Source: Bacteroidales bacterium
GTDB lineage: Bacteria; Bacteroidota; Bacteroidia; Bacteroidales; Tenuifilaceae
NCBI GenBank assembly: GCA_013376985.1
Contig: JACABB010000003.1
Location: 111,280-175,279, forward strand
Length of the DNA stretch: 64,000 nt
Direction of reading: 5' to 3'
How positions within the stretch are numbered: position 1 is the first letter of the stretch; every line of letters starts with the position of its first letter. The notes under the pieces are model-generated. The model saw only the letters and a list, made by a program, of their open reading frames with translations, did no database searches and was not told the origin of the DNA. This document shows, one piece after another, positions 16,788-25,418 of this stretch. The position numbers were made by a program, and so were the translations under genes.

Positions 16788-17044
16788 ATAAAATTAGAAT
16801 CGCAAATCTTGACATTTTTGAGTTACCAGCCTCGCTAAAACTTCATCTTTATTATTGCAAACAATGGAGATTGCTATTTTCTCCATCACTTTTTAATATT
16901 CGTTTTGTTTGCTTCCGCACAATTTGCAAGCAGTTTATCAAAGATTTTTGTGTGATTGTAAAAAAAAAGTTATGTTTGAAACCAAACAGTAATAGTTAAT
17001 GTTATTAGCTACGTATAATATTAAAAATTGATGTAAAATTTCTT
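16788..17044. other. intergenic region, left part
   Basis: AT-rich sequence between the gldB promoter and a possible small gene. Longer frames here, such as 16721-16999 on the plus strand, overlap the gldB start in antisense and have poor composition. Nothing else was seen. Confidence 0.4.
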
Positions 17045-17221
17045 ATGACTGAACGAAGAACTTTTATCGGTGTTGATCGGCTTATGGTTGATCGAATTGA
17101 CTCCCTTGATGAAAAATGGTTTGTAGAGTTTTGGGTGGTTAAATATTATTTTTTTGGAATTGAAATTCATACACAAAAAAAAGAAATTGTAAAGCATAAC
17201 CATAAGCACAGTTTTCTGTAA
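17045..17221 (+). CDS. possible small protein, 58 aa
   Basis: A 58-codon frame from ATG 17045 to TAA 17221. The product is charged and mixed, with MTERRTFIGVDRLMVDRIDS at the start, then an aromatic middle (WFVEFWVVKYYFFG), then a histidine and lysine-rich end. The composition looks more protein-like than the overlapping antisense frame, and codon third positions are not random. There is no recognised family, no signal peptide and no clear promoter. It could be a genuine small basic protein or a chance frame. Confidence 0.35.
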   Translation: MTERRTFIGVDRLMVDRIDSLDEKWFVEFWVVKYYFFGIEIHTQKKEIVKHNHKHSFL

Positions 17222-17512
17222 GCACAACATTACAATAGCCTTTTACTTTACCCCTCATTTTAATAATCATCAAAATTGCCCACAAGGTTAAGGCTAAATG
17301 AAAGATATTTAATAGACAATATTTGTTTTTAGCATTAACGTTTGAAAAATAAGAATCAACCCTGTCCTAGAAAAAACCATACGGATAAGTATCAAAAAAT
17401 ATTTAAAAAAAACAAAACATACAATTATGAATGTAAAAAATTTTATCTTCTTAATTTATTTAGGTTTTTGATTTTAGATTTCGTATTATTGGTAGGAAAT
17501 AGAGCCACTACA
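17222..17512. other. intergenic region upstream of the TPR/SpoIIE gene
   Basis: AT-rich sequence. The frame of the downstream gene stays open back to a TTG at 17342, but the residues encoded before 17513 are lysine- and asparagine-rich and unlike a signal region, so this is treated as leader. No other feature was seen. Confidence 0.4.
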
Positions 17513-19942
17513 ATGCAACGAAAAAAAACTTCCATATATTATCCATTTTTAATATTATTGATTATAATTATTATAAAATCTGCCAGCGCAAATGATTTTA
17601 TTTCAGACACATCTCATATTAATACAATTCTCAAAAAAGCAATAATCAAGTTCGATAGTTCCAAAAATCAAGAATCTCTCCAACTTTTAATATCTGCATT
17701 AAACATTTCAACCCATATTGATTACACCTATGGTATTGGAAAATCCTTATTGCAAATTGGCCATATTCAATTAGAAAGTGGTAAAAGCGATTCATCAATC
17801 TTATCATTTAAAAAGGCATTGCCTCTTTTAAAAAAAATCAATAGGGAATTTGAGGTTGGCAATGCTTTAAACGAAATCGGATGGGCCTTTTGTAATATCG
17901 GCAAGCAAGATAGCGCAGAGATTTATTTTAACGAATCATTAAAAATTCAACGAAAAATTAATGATACAAAAGGTGAAGCCACAACAATCCACAGTTTAGG
18001 CTTAGTTTATTGGGCAAAAGGAATTTACCCTAAAGCACTGGAATACTGCTCACAAGCTCTTTCAATGAATGAGAAATTAAACAACAAGAACGGACAGGCT
18101 ATTACGTTGAATAGTATCGGAATTATTTTCGGTAGCCAAGGAGATAATACAAGAGCCTTAGAATTCTATTTTAAGTCATTAAAAATTTTTGAAGAATTAA
18201 AGGATATAAAACGTATCCCTGCGCTCTTTAACAATATCGGTTTAGTCTACCAGCATATTGGCGATTATAAAATGGCTCTTAAATATTACAATGAATCTCT
18301 TAACATCAAACAATTATCACACGAAAAACTGGGAGTATCATCATTATTCATCAACATTGGCGACATTTACGAGAAACAAGGTGATTTGCAAAAAGCCCTT
18401 GAATATTATCTGAAGGCAGAGGACATTAGGAAAGAGATGTCGAATTCTCCTGGACTGGCAAATCTTTACGTCAGTATGGGCAAACTTTACTTGTCGATGA
18501 AAAATCCATTAAAAGCTCTTGAAACATTAAAAAATTCCGAAATAATATATAAAAGCATTAAAGATCCTAATGGTTTAGCAAATTGTTATATTCAAACAGG
18601 GTTAATCTATTATGAATTAGGAGATAAGAATAGTTCAATTAATTATTGCTTATTAGGAATTAATCAAGCCAAAAAGATTGGAGCATTTGACTTAGTTCAG
18701 CAAGGTTATGAAAATCTATCAAGGATGTATGAGAATTTAGGCAAAACTGCTCAAGCTTTCAATTCATACAAATTATTTATCGCTCTTCGAGATAGTTTAA
18801 ATGGCATTGAAAAATCAAAGGAAATTGTAAGAATCCAAATGCAAGCAGATTTTGATAAGGTTATGCAGAAACAAAAGATAGAACAAGACCAACAACTCGA
18901 AATTGCCCAGCTGAAATCCAAGAAACAAACAATGATTGCCAATATTTTTATTCTTGCTTTTGCACTTACTCTATCAGTATTTATTTTATTCTATATAAAT
19001 TTTCGTCAAAAACAAAGACATAATGATTTACTGGCATTTCAGCAACTTGATATGGAGCGCCAAAAAAGTGAATTGATGAACCAACGCGATGAGTTAGAGA
19101 TACAGAAAAATTTAGTAATTCATCAGCGGGATAAGATTATGACCATGTTGACGGATCTTGGAGAATCAATTGATTATGCTCGGAAAATACAACAAGCCTT
19201 ACTCCCGTCAGATAAGACCTTGGAAAATATTTTAGGAAAATATTTTTTGCTCTTTCAACCACGAGAATCCGTTGGGGGTGATTTTTACTGGGTTGCTACA
19301 CATGAAAACAATATTTACTTTGCCATTGCAGATTGTACTGGACATGGTGTACCTGGAGGGTTTATGAGTATGCTTGGAGTATCATTGCTTAACGAAATGA
19401 TGTCACGATCAGAATGTGATTCCCCAGCAAAAATGCTTTGGAAATTAAGAGATATGATTATAAGAGCGCTTAACCAAACTGGTCTTGATGATGATAGTCA
19501 GGATGGAATGGACATCGCCCTTTGCATGTATAATCCTGTTAATCGTAATTTAGTGTATTCCGGAGCAAACCTTTCAATAATAATTGCGACCTCAAGTCCT
19601 CATAAAGAAGGGGAAAAAATATGTGTCCAAGAAAATATTGTCGAACTAAAACCCAATAGAATGCCCGTTGCTTTTTATCAACGAATGCAAGAGTTTGATG
19701 AACATCATTTAGTGCTAAATTCGGGTGATTCAATCTACTTATTTTCTGATGGATATGCAGATCAGTTTGGTGGAACGCATAATAAAAAATTTGGTTACTC
19801 AACGTTTAGAAATCTGATTTCATCCACTTCTAAAAAACCATTTGAAAATCAACATGATATTCTCTGGAATGAATTTGATAGGTGGAAGGGAGACGAAAAT
19901 CAGACCGATGATGTAATTGTAATGGGAATACAAATATCATAG
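17513..19942 (+). CDS. TPR-containing SpoIIE-type protein phosphatase
   Basis: The 809-residue protein starts with a signal or anchor (YYPFLILLIIIIIKSASAND). About eight to ten TPR units fill the region to about residue 430 (for example DNTRALEFYFKSLKIFEEL). A membrane helix lies near 478-500, a coiled coil to about 545, then a PP2C/SpoIIE catalytic domain with LLPSDKTL, VGGDFYW (about 585-591), ADCTGHGVPGGFMSM (605-619) and LFSDGYADQ. So a periplasmic TPR sensor is joined through the membrane to a cytoplasmic serine/threonine phosphatase, probably acting on an anti-sigma-antagonist-like partner, which is not encoded nearby. The frame extends upstream to a TTG at 17342, but ATG 17513 fits the signal peptide. 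Confidence 0.88.
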   Translation: MQRKKTSIYYPFLILLIIIIIKSASANDFISDTSHINTILKKAIIKFDSSKNQESLQLLISALNISTHIDYTYGIGKSLLQIGHIQLESGKSDSSILSFKKALPLLKKINREFEVGNALNEIGWAFCNIGKQDSAEIYFNESLKIQRKINDTKGEATTIHSLGLVYWAKGIYPKALEYCSQALSMNEKLNNKNGQAITLNSIGIIFGSQGDNTRALEFYFKSLKIFEELKDIKRIPALFNNIGLVYQHIGDYKMALKYYNESLNIKQLSHEKLGVSSLFINIGDIYEKQGDLQKALEYYLKAEDIRKEMSNSPGLANLYVSMGKLYLSMKNPLKALETLKNSEIIYKSIKDPNGLANCYIQTGLIYYELGDKNSSINYCLLGINQAKKIGAFDLVQQGYENLSRMYENLGKTAQAFNSYKLFIALRDSLNGIEKSKEIVRIQMQADFDKVMQKQKIEQDQQLEIAQLKSKKQTMIANIFILAFALTLSVFILFYINFRQKQRHNDLLAFQQLDMERQKSELMNQRDELEIQKNLVIHQRDKIMTMLTDLGESIDYARKIQQALLPSDKTLENILGKYFLLFQPRESVGGDFYWVATHENNIYFAIADCTGHGVPGGFMSMLGVSLLNEMMSRSECDSPAKMLWKLRDMIIRALNQTGLDDDSQDGMDIALCMYNPVNRNLVYSGANLSIIIATSSPHKEGEKICVQENIVELKPNRMPVAFYQRMQEFDEHHLVLNSGDSIYLFSDGYADQFGGTHNKKFGYSTFRNLISSTSKKPFENQHDILWNEFDRWKGDENQTDDVIVMGIQIS

Positions 19943-20005
19943 GATTTAGAATGTTTCAGAAAACAAATCACACTATTGTTTGTTAAAAATAAAAACATAT
20001 AATAT

Positions 20006-20584
20006 ATGAAACACGAACTTCCTAAATTACCGTATGAGCTCGATGCTTTAGCTCCGGTAATATCAAAACAAACACTTGAATTTCATTATGGAAAGCATCA
20101 TCAAGCTTATGTGAATAACCTAAACAACTTGATTGTTGGGACTAAATTTGAAAACTCCGATCTGGAAACCATAATTCATGAGGCTGACGGGGGAATTTTT
20201 AATAATGGCGCACAGATTTGGAATCATACTTTCTATTTTAACTCTTTCTCTCCAAAGCCTAAATTAGAGCCATCGGGCAAGTTAGCTGATATGATTATTA
20301 AGGATTTTGGTTCTTTAGCCGAATTTAAAGAGAAATTTAACAAAGCTGCTGCTACACTATTTGGTTCAGGTTGGGCTTGGTTGGTAGTTGATTCATCGGG
20401 CCATCTGGATATCAAACAAGAGTCTAATGCCGGAAATCCTCTTAAAAATAATTTTAAACCCTTAATAACATGCGATGTATGGGAACATGCATATTACCTA
20501 GATTATCAGAATAGAAGACCAGATTACATTCAAACTTTCTGGAATGTTTTAGATTGGAATGTTATAGAAGGTCGTTTAAAATAA
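20006..20584 (+). CDS. sodB: superoxide dismutase, Fe-type
   Basis: A 192-residue enzyme that converts superoxide to oxygen and hydrogen peroxide in the cytoplasm. Metal ligands are visible as H27 (in FHYGKHHQAY), H74 (in IWNHTFYF), D157 and H161 (in CDVWEHAYYLDYQ). Q70 in the GAQIWNH block is the iron-type glutamine position, whereas Mn enzymes carry glycine there. Length is normal. A nitroreductase gene follows after an intrinsic terminator. Presence fits an oxygen-tolerant anaerobe or a microaerophile. Cambialistic use of Mn cannot be excluded from sequence. Confidence 0.96.
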   Translation: MKHELPKLPYELDALAPVISKQTLEFHYGKHHQAYVNNLNNLIVGTKFENSDLETIIHEADGGIFNNGAQIWNHTFYFNSFSPKPKLEPSGKLADMIIKDFGSLAEFKEKFNKAAATLFGSGWAWLVVDSSGHLDIKQESNAGNPLKNNFKPLITCDVWEHAYYLDYQNRRPDYIQTFWNVLDWNVIEGRLK

Positions 20585-20597
20585 TATTGATTATTGG

Positions 20598-20636
20598 CAA
20601 AGAGTGTTATTAAAAAATAGCACTCTTTTTATTTTC
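20598..20636 (+). terminator. intrinsic terminator of sodB
   Basis: AAAGAGTG (20599-20606) pairs with CACTCTTT (20621-20628), with weak T/A pairs toward the loop, then TTATTTT follows. It separates sodB from the nitroreductase gene. Confidence 0.75.
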
Positions 20637-20649
20637 ATATAAACTTATT

Positions 20650-21222
20650 ATGCTTAAAGATTTAGTGCTTAAGAATCGCAGCTATAGACGTTTCGATCAA
20701 TCAAAAAAGGTTGATAAGAAAACCCTACTCAAGTTTGTAGAATTAGCTTTAAACACTCCATCAGGACGTAACTTACAAACCCTTAAGTATTTTATATCGG
20801 CAGATGCTGATCTAAATTCCAAGATTTTCCCAACCCTTGCCTGGGCAGGCTATTTAAGCAATTGGGATGGCCCAGAGGAAGGAGAAAGACCATCGGCCTA
20901 TATTGTCATACTCGAAGATACAAAAATCGGGAAAAACCTTGTTCACGATCAAGGCATTGTGGCTCAAACCATTCTTTTAGCTGCAGTTGAGCAGGGGCTT
21001 GGAGGCTGTATTATTTACTCTATCAAACGCAGTGAGTTAGCAGAGACATTAAGCCTTCCAGAGCATTTGGATGTCGTACTTGTACTTGCCCTAGGCAAAC
21101 CGGTTGAAGAGGTTGTGATTGAGCCCATACCCACAAGTGGGGAGGTAAAATATTGGCGTGATGAGAATCATGTTCACCATGTACCAAAGCGAAGTTTAAA
21201 AGAAGTTGTAGTCAACTTTTAG
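20650..21222 (+). CDS. nitroreductase family protein
   Basis: A 190-residue flavoprotein of the nitroreductase fold. Visible motifs are the N-terminal NRSYRRFDQSKKV (FMN phosphate-binding arginines), LNTPSGRNLQTLKYF (about 33-47), the central helix DQGIVAQTILLAAVEQGLGGCII (about 99-121) and LGKPVEEVVIEP near the end. These enzymes reduce nitro-compounds, quinones or similar with NAD(P)H. The physiological substrate cannot be told. It lies 14 bases after the sodB terminator, so it may form a stress pair with sodB but is probably transcribed separately. Confidence 0.9.
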   Translation: MLKDLVLKNRSYRRFDQSKKVDKKTLLKFVELALNTPSGRNLQTLKYFISADADLNSKIFPTLAWAGYLSNWDGPEEGERPSAYIVILEDTKIGKNLVHDQGIVAQTILLAAVEQGLGGCIIYSIKRSELAETLSLPEHLDVVLVLALGKPVEEVVIEPIPTSGEVKYWRDENHVHHVPKRSLKEVVVNF

Positions 21223-21244
21223 AATAATTATAATAATCATAGCA

Positions 21245-21280
21245 TTATAAGAGGTCTTTTCCCCGAATGCCCTCTTATAA
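21245..21280 (+). terminator. hairpin after nitroreductase
   Basis: Perfect 10-bp stem TTATAAGAGG (21245-21254) and CCTCTTATAA (21271-21280) with a 16-base loop. No T-run follows directly, so it may act as a terminator of either convergent transcript or as an mRNA-stabilising hairpin. Confidence 0.5.
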
Positions 21281-21321
21281 CGATAGATGTTTTACTTTGA
21301 TTTCCCTCTCATAATATCAAC

Positions 21322-22335
21322 TTAAAACTCTTCTATAGTAACAACAGAAAAACCACAGTTTATACAACACCCATCGGAGTTCAGGCCAACTAATGATGAA
21401 TAAAAGCCAGCCCGATTTATTAATACATTTCCGCATTTGGGGCAGATCGTATTATTTTCAACCTCTATATTGGGAACATTTCCTATATAAACAAATTGAA
21501 GCTTTTGCTTTGCTAGATGATAAATATTGGTAAGAGTTTCAATTGGCGTAATGGGATTATAAACTAAATGAGCTGGATGGTAACGGCTAAGGTGCAAAAC
21601 TGTAAACTCGCCCAACTCACTAGCAATCCAATCTATCATGGATTTTGCCTCATCCATATTATCATTCAAATTCGGAATCACAAGGAATGTTACCTCAAGA
21701 TGTTTTCCACTTTTCCGAATTTCCTTTAAAGATTCCAGAACGGGTTGAAGTCTACCTCCCGTATACTTCCTATAAAAATTATCTGTAAAAGCTTTTAAAT
21801 CTATATTGAATGCATCCATAAACTCAAATAGAACGGAAAGAGGTTCTTTATTTATATATCCATTCGATACCATAACATTCTTCAATCCATCAAGTTTTGC
21901 AATTTTGGCAACCTCTAATATATACTCATAGGAAATTGTAGGCTCATTGTATGTGTAAGCAATGCCTATGTTATTAGGATGTATTTTGGCTTTCATTACC
22001 ACCTCTTTGGGTGAAACTATTCTCAGGCTATCAATATTCTGCGGAACGTATTGAGATATCTCATAATTTTGACAAAACGAGCATCTCAGATTACAGCCAA
22101 AACCTCCAATAGAATAAATCATTTTACCTGGAAAGAAATGATATAGTGGCTTCTTTTCGATCGGATCAAGTGATGAGGATGCGATTACACCCCATTGGGT
22201 TAGTTCCAACAACCCATTCCGATTTATACGAGTACTACAAACCCCTACCCTCTCGTTTTTTATTTTACACAAATGGGGGCATAGTTGGCATTCAACAGAG
22301 CCTGAATCGGACTTTATGTAAAATTGCGATACCAT
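21322..22335 (-). CDS. amrS: AmmeMemoRadiSam system radical SAM enzyme
   Basis: A 337-residue radical SAM protein. An N-terminal cysteine motif CQLCPHLCKI and GVC (about 16-33) is followed by the radical SAM cluster site CNLRCSFC (C80, C84, C87 region) and a SAM-binding YNEPTISYEY stretch. The C-terminus has a zinc-ribbon CPKCG...CCINCG. This arrangement is that of the AmrS enzymes that occur with AMMECR1 and Memo-like proteins; neither partner is encoded in the window. The substrate of the system is not established here. It is divergent from dnaB and convergent with the nitroreductase. Confidence 0.88.
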   Translation of the reverse strand: MVSQFYIKSDSGSVECQLCPHLCKIKNERVGVCSTRINRNGLLELTQWGVIASSSLDPIEKKPLYHFFPGKMIYSIGGFGCNLRCSFCQNYEISQYVPQNIDSLRIVSPKEVVMKAKIHPNNIGIAYTYNEPTISYEYILEVAKIAKLDGLKNVMVSNGYINKEPLSVLFEFMDAFNIDLKAFTDNFYRKYTGGRLQPVLESLKEIRKSGKHLEVTFLVIPNLNDNMDEAKSMIDWIASELGEFTVLHLSRYHPAHLVYNPITPIETLTNIYHLAKQKLQFVYIGNVPNIEVENNTICPKCGNVLINRAGFYSSLVGLNSDGCCINCGFSVVTIEEF

Positions 22336-22687
22336 TAAAAATTTATATGCTTACAAGTTAAACAACGTTTGGTTAAATGAAATAAATCTTGGGGCAAAAC
22401 ATCATTGGTTAATTAGATATTTTTCTAATAATTAAACACCGACAAGTATACAAAAGCAGAATATACTAATTCATTGCTTCTAAGAATCAATCAATATCCT
22501 GCACTGTTTTTTGACATCGCCTAAAGTCACAAACTACAATAAACCTTTTACAAGATATAAAAAATTATTTTAATATTCACAATATTAATGCATTAGTAAT
22601 TTTTAATTTAAAGAGATATTAAGAAAATTAAAATAATACTGCTTTAAATTTTATAAAAAAACCATATTTTAATTATTGACTACCAAT

Positions 22688-22706
22688 TTATCACATCTTG
22701 TGATAA
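22688..22706. promoter_or_regulatory. operator-like dyad TTATCACA-N3-TGTGATAA
   Basis: An 8-bp perfect inverted repeat with spacer TCT. It lies about 125 bp upstream of the dnaB -7 box and about 350 bp upstream of amrS. Half-sites TCACA and TGTGA look like Crp-family half-sites, but they are inverted with a 3-base spacing, so a different regulator would be needed. Confidence 0.35.
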
Positions 22707-22810
22707 TACAAAAATTCAAAAACACTCTCCTCTGAATTCTTTGTTCCCAAACCACATCAAACTATTTCCTGCAATTTTTACTTTTGTTGATAATCTCTTC
22801 CAAAAAAAAG

Positions 22811-22840
22811 TTTAAAATCCAAAGTTCAATTCTACTTTTG
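22811..22840 (+). promoter_or_regulatory. dnaB promoter (TTTA / TACTTTTG)
   Basis: TACTTTTG (22833-22840) matches the Bacteroidota -7 consensus TAnnTTTG, with a TTTA at 22811-22814, 18 bases upstream, as a partial -33 box. Transcription should begin near 22847, which fixes the dnaB start at ATG 22856. Confidence 0.55.
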
Positions 22841-22855
22841 CAGAAAGAACTCAAC

Positions 22856-24397
22856 ATGGCTGAAAGACGCACAAACGCTCGTTTACCTAAAACCAATCTA
22901 GCAAGTTTTGAGCTAGGAAAGATACCTCCCCAAGCACTAGAACTCGAAGAAGCCGTTCTTGGTGCAATTATGATAGAAAAGGATGCCGTAATCTCAATCC
23001 TGGACATCATTAAACCAGAAAGTTTTTATAAGGAAACCCATCAAACGATATTTAAAGCAATTATCGACCTTTCAACTCGCCTTGAACCTATCGATTTACT
23101 TACTGTTTCAGAAGAACTGAGACGTAGAAATCAACTCGAAGAGATTGGTGGTCCAATATACCTTGCTCAACTTACCTCGAAGGTCGGTTCTGCAGCCCAT
23201 CTTGAGTTTCACTCAAAAATCATTGCTCAAAAATATATTCAGCGTGAGCTCATCCGTGTTTCATCCGACATACAGAATCGTGCGTTTGACGATAGCATTG
23301 ATGTAGACGATTTATTGGATTACTCTGAAATGGAACTCTTTAAGGTTGCCGAAGGCAATATCAAGAGAGAAACGGCTCAGATTAATGTACTTGTTAAACA
23401 GGCTCTTAAAAATATTGAGGAGGCTGGGAAACGTGAGGATGGATTAAGTGGTGTACCCTCGGGATTCTCTGACCTCGACCGTATGACTTCTGGTTGGCAA
23501 AAATCCGATTTGGTCATCGTTGCTGCACGTCCATCTATGGGTAAAACAGCATTCGTCCTTTCAATGGCTCGAAAAATGGCCGTAGATCATAAAACTGCGG
23601 TTGCCTTCTTCTCTCTCGAGATGTCGAATATCCAACTTGTAAATAGATTAATTGTCAGCGAATCTGGAATTCCTTCCGAAAAAATTCGAAACGGGAAACT
23701 CGATCCTCATGAATGGACTCAACTTGTTGTAAAGATTAAAGATCTTACTGAGGCAAAAATATTTATTGATGACACCCCCGCCCTTTCAATATTCGAGTTT
23801 AGAGCTAAATGTCGAAGGTTAAAAGCCCAATATGATGTGGGAGTAATTGTAATTGACTACCTACAATTAATGACTGGTCCTTCTGAAACTAAAGGGAATC
23901 GCGAGCAAGAGGTAAGTACTATTTCTCGATCATTAAAGGCTATTGCAAAGGAATTAAATGTTCCAATTATTGCCCTATCTCAGCTTAATCGTTCGGTTGA
24001 AACCCGTGGTGGAAACAAACGCCCTCAACTATCGGACTTACGCGAATCGGGTGCAATTGAGCAGGATGCCGATGTTGTTATCTTTATTCATCGCCCAGAA
24101 TACTACGGATTTCTTGAAGATGAAGATGGTAACTCTTTAGCCGGTTTGGCTGAAATAATCCTCTCGAAACACAGGAATGGTGCTGTTGGTGATATCAAAC
24201 TAAGATTTGAGAAGGAAATGGCTCGTTTCTCTGATTTTGAAGATGTTAACTACATGGATTATATTGCAAAGGCAGGTTCAGAAAATGCACAACCAGCAGT
24301 TACATATAAATCTAGGATGAATGAAGATGTGCTGAGCGGTAAAGAAGGTTTTGGGTTTGAGCCTACCCGATCACCCGATGCTGATATTCCATTTTAA
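22856..24397 (+). CDS. dnaB: replicative DNA helicase DnaB
   Basis: A 513-residue hexameric 5'-3' helicase of the replication fork. The N-terminal domain runs from PPQALELEEAVLGAIM (about 23-38) to about 120; the RecA-like motor has Walker A ARPSMGKTAF (near 224-233), DnaB motif FFSLEM, Walker B VIVIDYLQLM, the DnaB motif 3 region ALSQLNRSVETRG and DVVIFIHRPEYY. There is no intein. ATG 22856 is the start: an upstream in-frame TTG at 22784 lies ahead of a good promoter box. The hydrophilic extension encoded before 22856 is absent from the family. The gene is monocistronic, followed by a convergent HAD phosphatase. Confidence 0.97.
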   Translation: MAERRTNARLPKTNLASFELGKIPPQALELEEAVLGAIMIEKDAVISILDIIKPESFYKETHQTIFKAIIDLSTRLEPIDLLTVSEELRRRNQLEEIGGPIYLAQLTSKVGSAAHLEFHSKIIAQKYIQRELIRVSSDIQNRAFDDSIDVDDLLDYSEMELFKVAEGNIKRETAQINVLVKQALKNIEEAGKREDGLSGVPSGFSDLDRMTSGWQKSDLVIVAARPSMGKTAFVLSMARKMAVDHKTAVAFFSLEMSNIQLVNRLIVSESGIPSEKIRNGKLDPHEWTQLVVKIKDLTEAKIFIDDTPALSIFEFRAKCRRLKAQYDVGVIVIDYLQLMTGPSETKGNREQEVSTISRSLKAIAKELNVPIIALSQLNRSVETRGGNKRPQLSDLRESGAIEQDADVVIFIHRPEYYGFLEDEDGNSLAGLAEIILSKHRNGAVGDIKLRFEKEMARFSDFEDVNYMDYIAKAGSENAQPAVTYKSRMNEDVLSGKEGFGFEPTRSPDADIPF

Positions 24398-24411
24398 AAA
24401 ATCTACCCAAT

Positions 24412-25131
24412 TTAAAGTATCTTATTGAGTTCTATTAGGGCATAAATTTCATGAGTTGGCTTTGCCTTATGGCTTACTTTGTAACGATTAAAGTACACCT
24501 GATCGATACCAAATTTTTTAGCACCAATAATATCTATCTCCAGATCATCACCAATCATGATGCTCTCCTCCTTCTTAGCATTTGCCGATGAGAGTGAGTA
24601 TCCAAATGCCTCAAGGCAAGGCTTATGATAACCAGATGTTTCGGATGTAATTACCTTGTCGAAGTATTTTGCTATATGACATTTTTCAAGTTTCGGAAAC
24701 TGAACTTCATCAAAACCATTGCTAATTATATAGAGTTTATACTTAGCACTGAGATACTCTAACACCTCGCGAGTATTAGGTATTAGTGCAGTTTTAGTTG
24801 GTGTAATGCGAATATATTCATCCCCAATATCTTTAGCTAAAATTTGATCGTTAACACCATAATCCTTAAGGGTTAAATCAAACCTTTTAAATCTTAATAC
24901 ATCCTTTTTAAGTTCGCCAAGACGATATTTCTCCCAAAGATAATCATTGTGTCTAGTGAAGGTATCTATAAAAGTCTTAATATCAGGAAAAACAACATTG
25001 AGGTTAAAATCAAAAAAAACATCACGAAGAGCATCGATCATATTCTGATCAAAATCCCAAAGGGTTCTATCAAGATCAAAAAATATATGTTTGTAAACTT
25101 TTGCTTTTTTATTAAAAAGGCCATTAAACAT
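24412..25131 (-). CDS. yjjG: HAD hydrolase, YjjG-type pyrimidine 5'-nucleotidase
   Basis: A 239-residue haloacid-dehalogenase phosphatase. Motif I is FFDLDRTLWDFDQN (about 17-30, nucleophile D19 and D21), motif II is ISNGFDEVQ (serine and NGF, about 137-145), motif III lysine in HKP (about 170-172), and motif IV is GDDLEIDIIGAKKFGIDQ. The NGFDEVQ and L-type cap region fit the YjjG family that dephosphorylates noncanonical pyrimidine nucleotides such as 5-fluoro-UMP and dUMP. It is convergent with dnaB (15 bp between stops). The exact substrate is inferred. Confidence 0.87.
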   Translation of the reverse strand: MFNGLFNKKAKVYKHIFFDLDRTLWDFDQNMIDALRDVFFDFNLNVVFPDIKTFIDTFTRHNDYLWEKYRLGELKKDVLRFKRFDLTLKDYGVNDQILAKDIGDEYIRITPTKTALIPNTREVLEYLSAKYKLYIISNGFDEVQFPKLEKCHIAKYFDKVITSETSGYHKPCLEAFGYSLSSANAKKEESIMIGDDLEIDIIGAKKFGIDQVYFNRYKVSHKAKPTHEIYALIELNKIL

Positions 25132-25380
25132 ATGAAAAAAACTTTTTTACGAAAAATAGTCAAACAAGTTCTCAAACGAAGATTTTAGAGAATTTGTTTC
25201 GAAATTTATTTTTCAAATAGAATATTTCTATTATTAAACTGCATTGAACTGAATTTATGTCTGTTAAATGGTTTAAAAAATCACAAATAAAAAATCTCCG
25301 CAGCTAAAGATTATGAAAAAGTTCTATTTTATTATTTGACTATAAATAAAACCAAAAGATTAACTACAAACAAAAAAAGC

Positions 25381-25388
25381 TAACTTTG
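25381..25388 (+). promoter_or_regulatory. -7 box for the DEAD-box helicase
   Basis: TAACTTTG matches TAnnTTTG, 30 bases before the TTG start at 25419. It supports a short leader and the use of that non-ATG start. Confidence 0.5.
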
Positions 25389-25418
25389 CATAATATTAAA
25401 ACCATAAAATAGAATACG

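Larger units (their letters stand above)
22336..22855. other. divergent intergenic region between amrS and dnaB
   Basis: A 520-bp AT-rich stretch. It holds an 8-3-8 dyad at 22688-22706 and the dnaB promoter near 22811-22840. The dnaB frame stays open back to a TTG at 22784, but this falls upstream of the promoter. No gene was seen. Confidence 0.5.

Noticed and set aside
16721-16999. A 92-residue plus-strand frame overlapping gldB
   Set aside because: It begins inside gldB in antisense and has lysine, serine and cysteine-rich nonsense composition.
17021-17230. A 69-residue minus-strand frame
   Set aside because: It is antisense to a more protein-like plus-strand frame and is rich in F, K and N without domain features.
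17342-17512. N-terminal extension of the TPR/SpoIIE protein from a TTG start
   Set aside because: The extra 57 residues are K/N-rich and would bury the signal peptide that follows the ATG at 17513.
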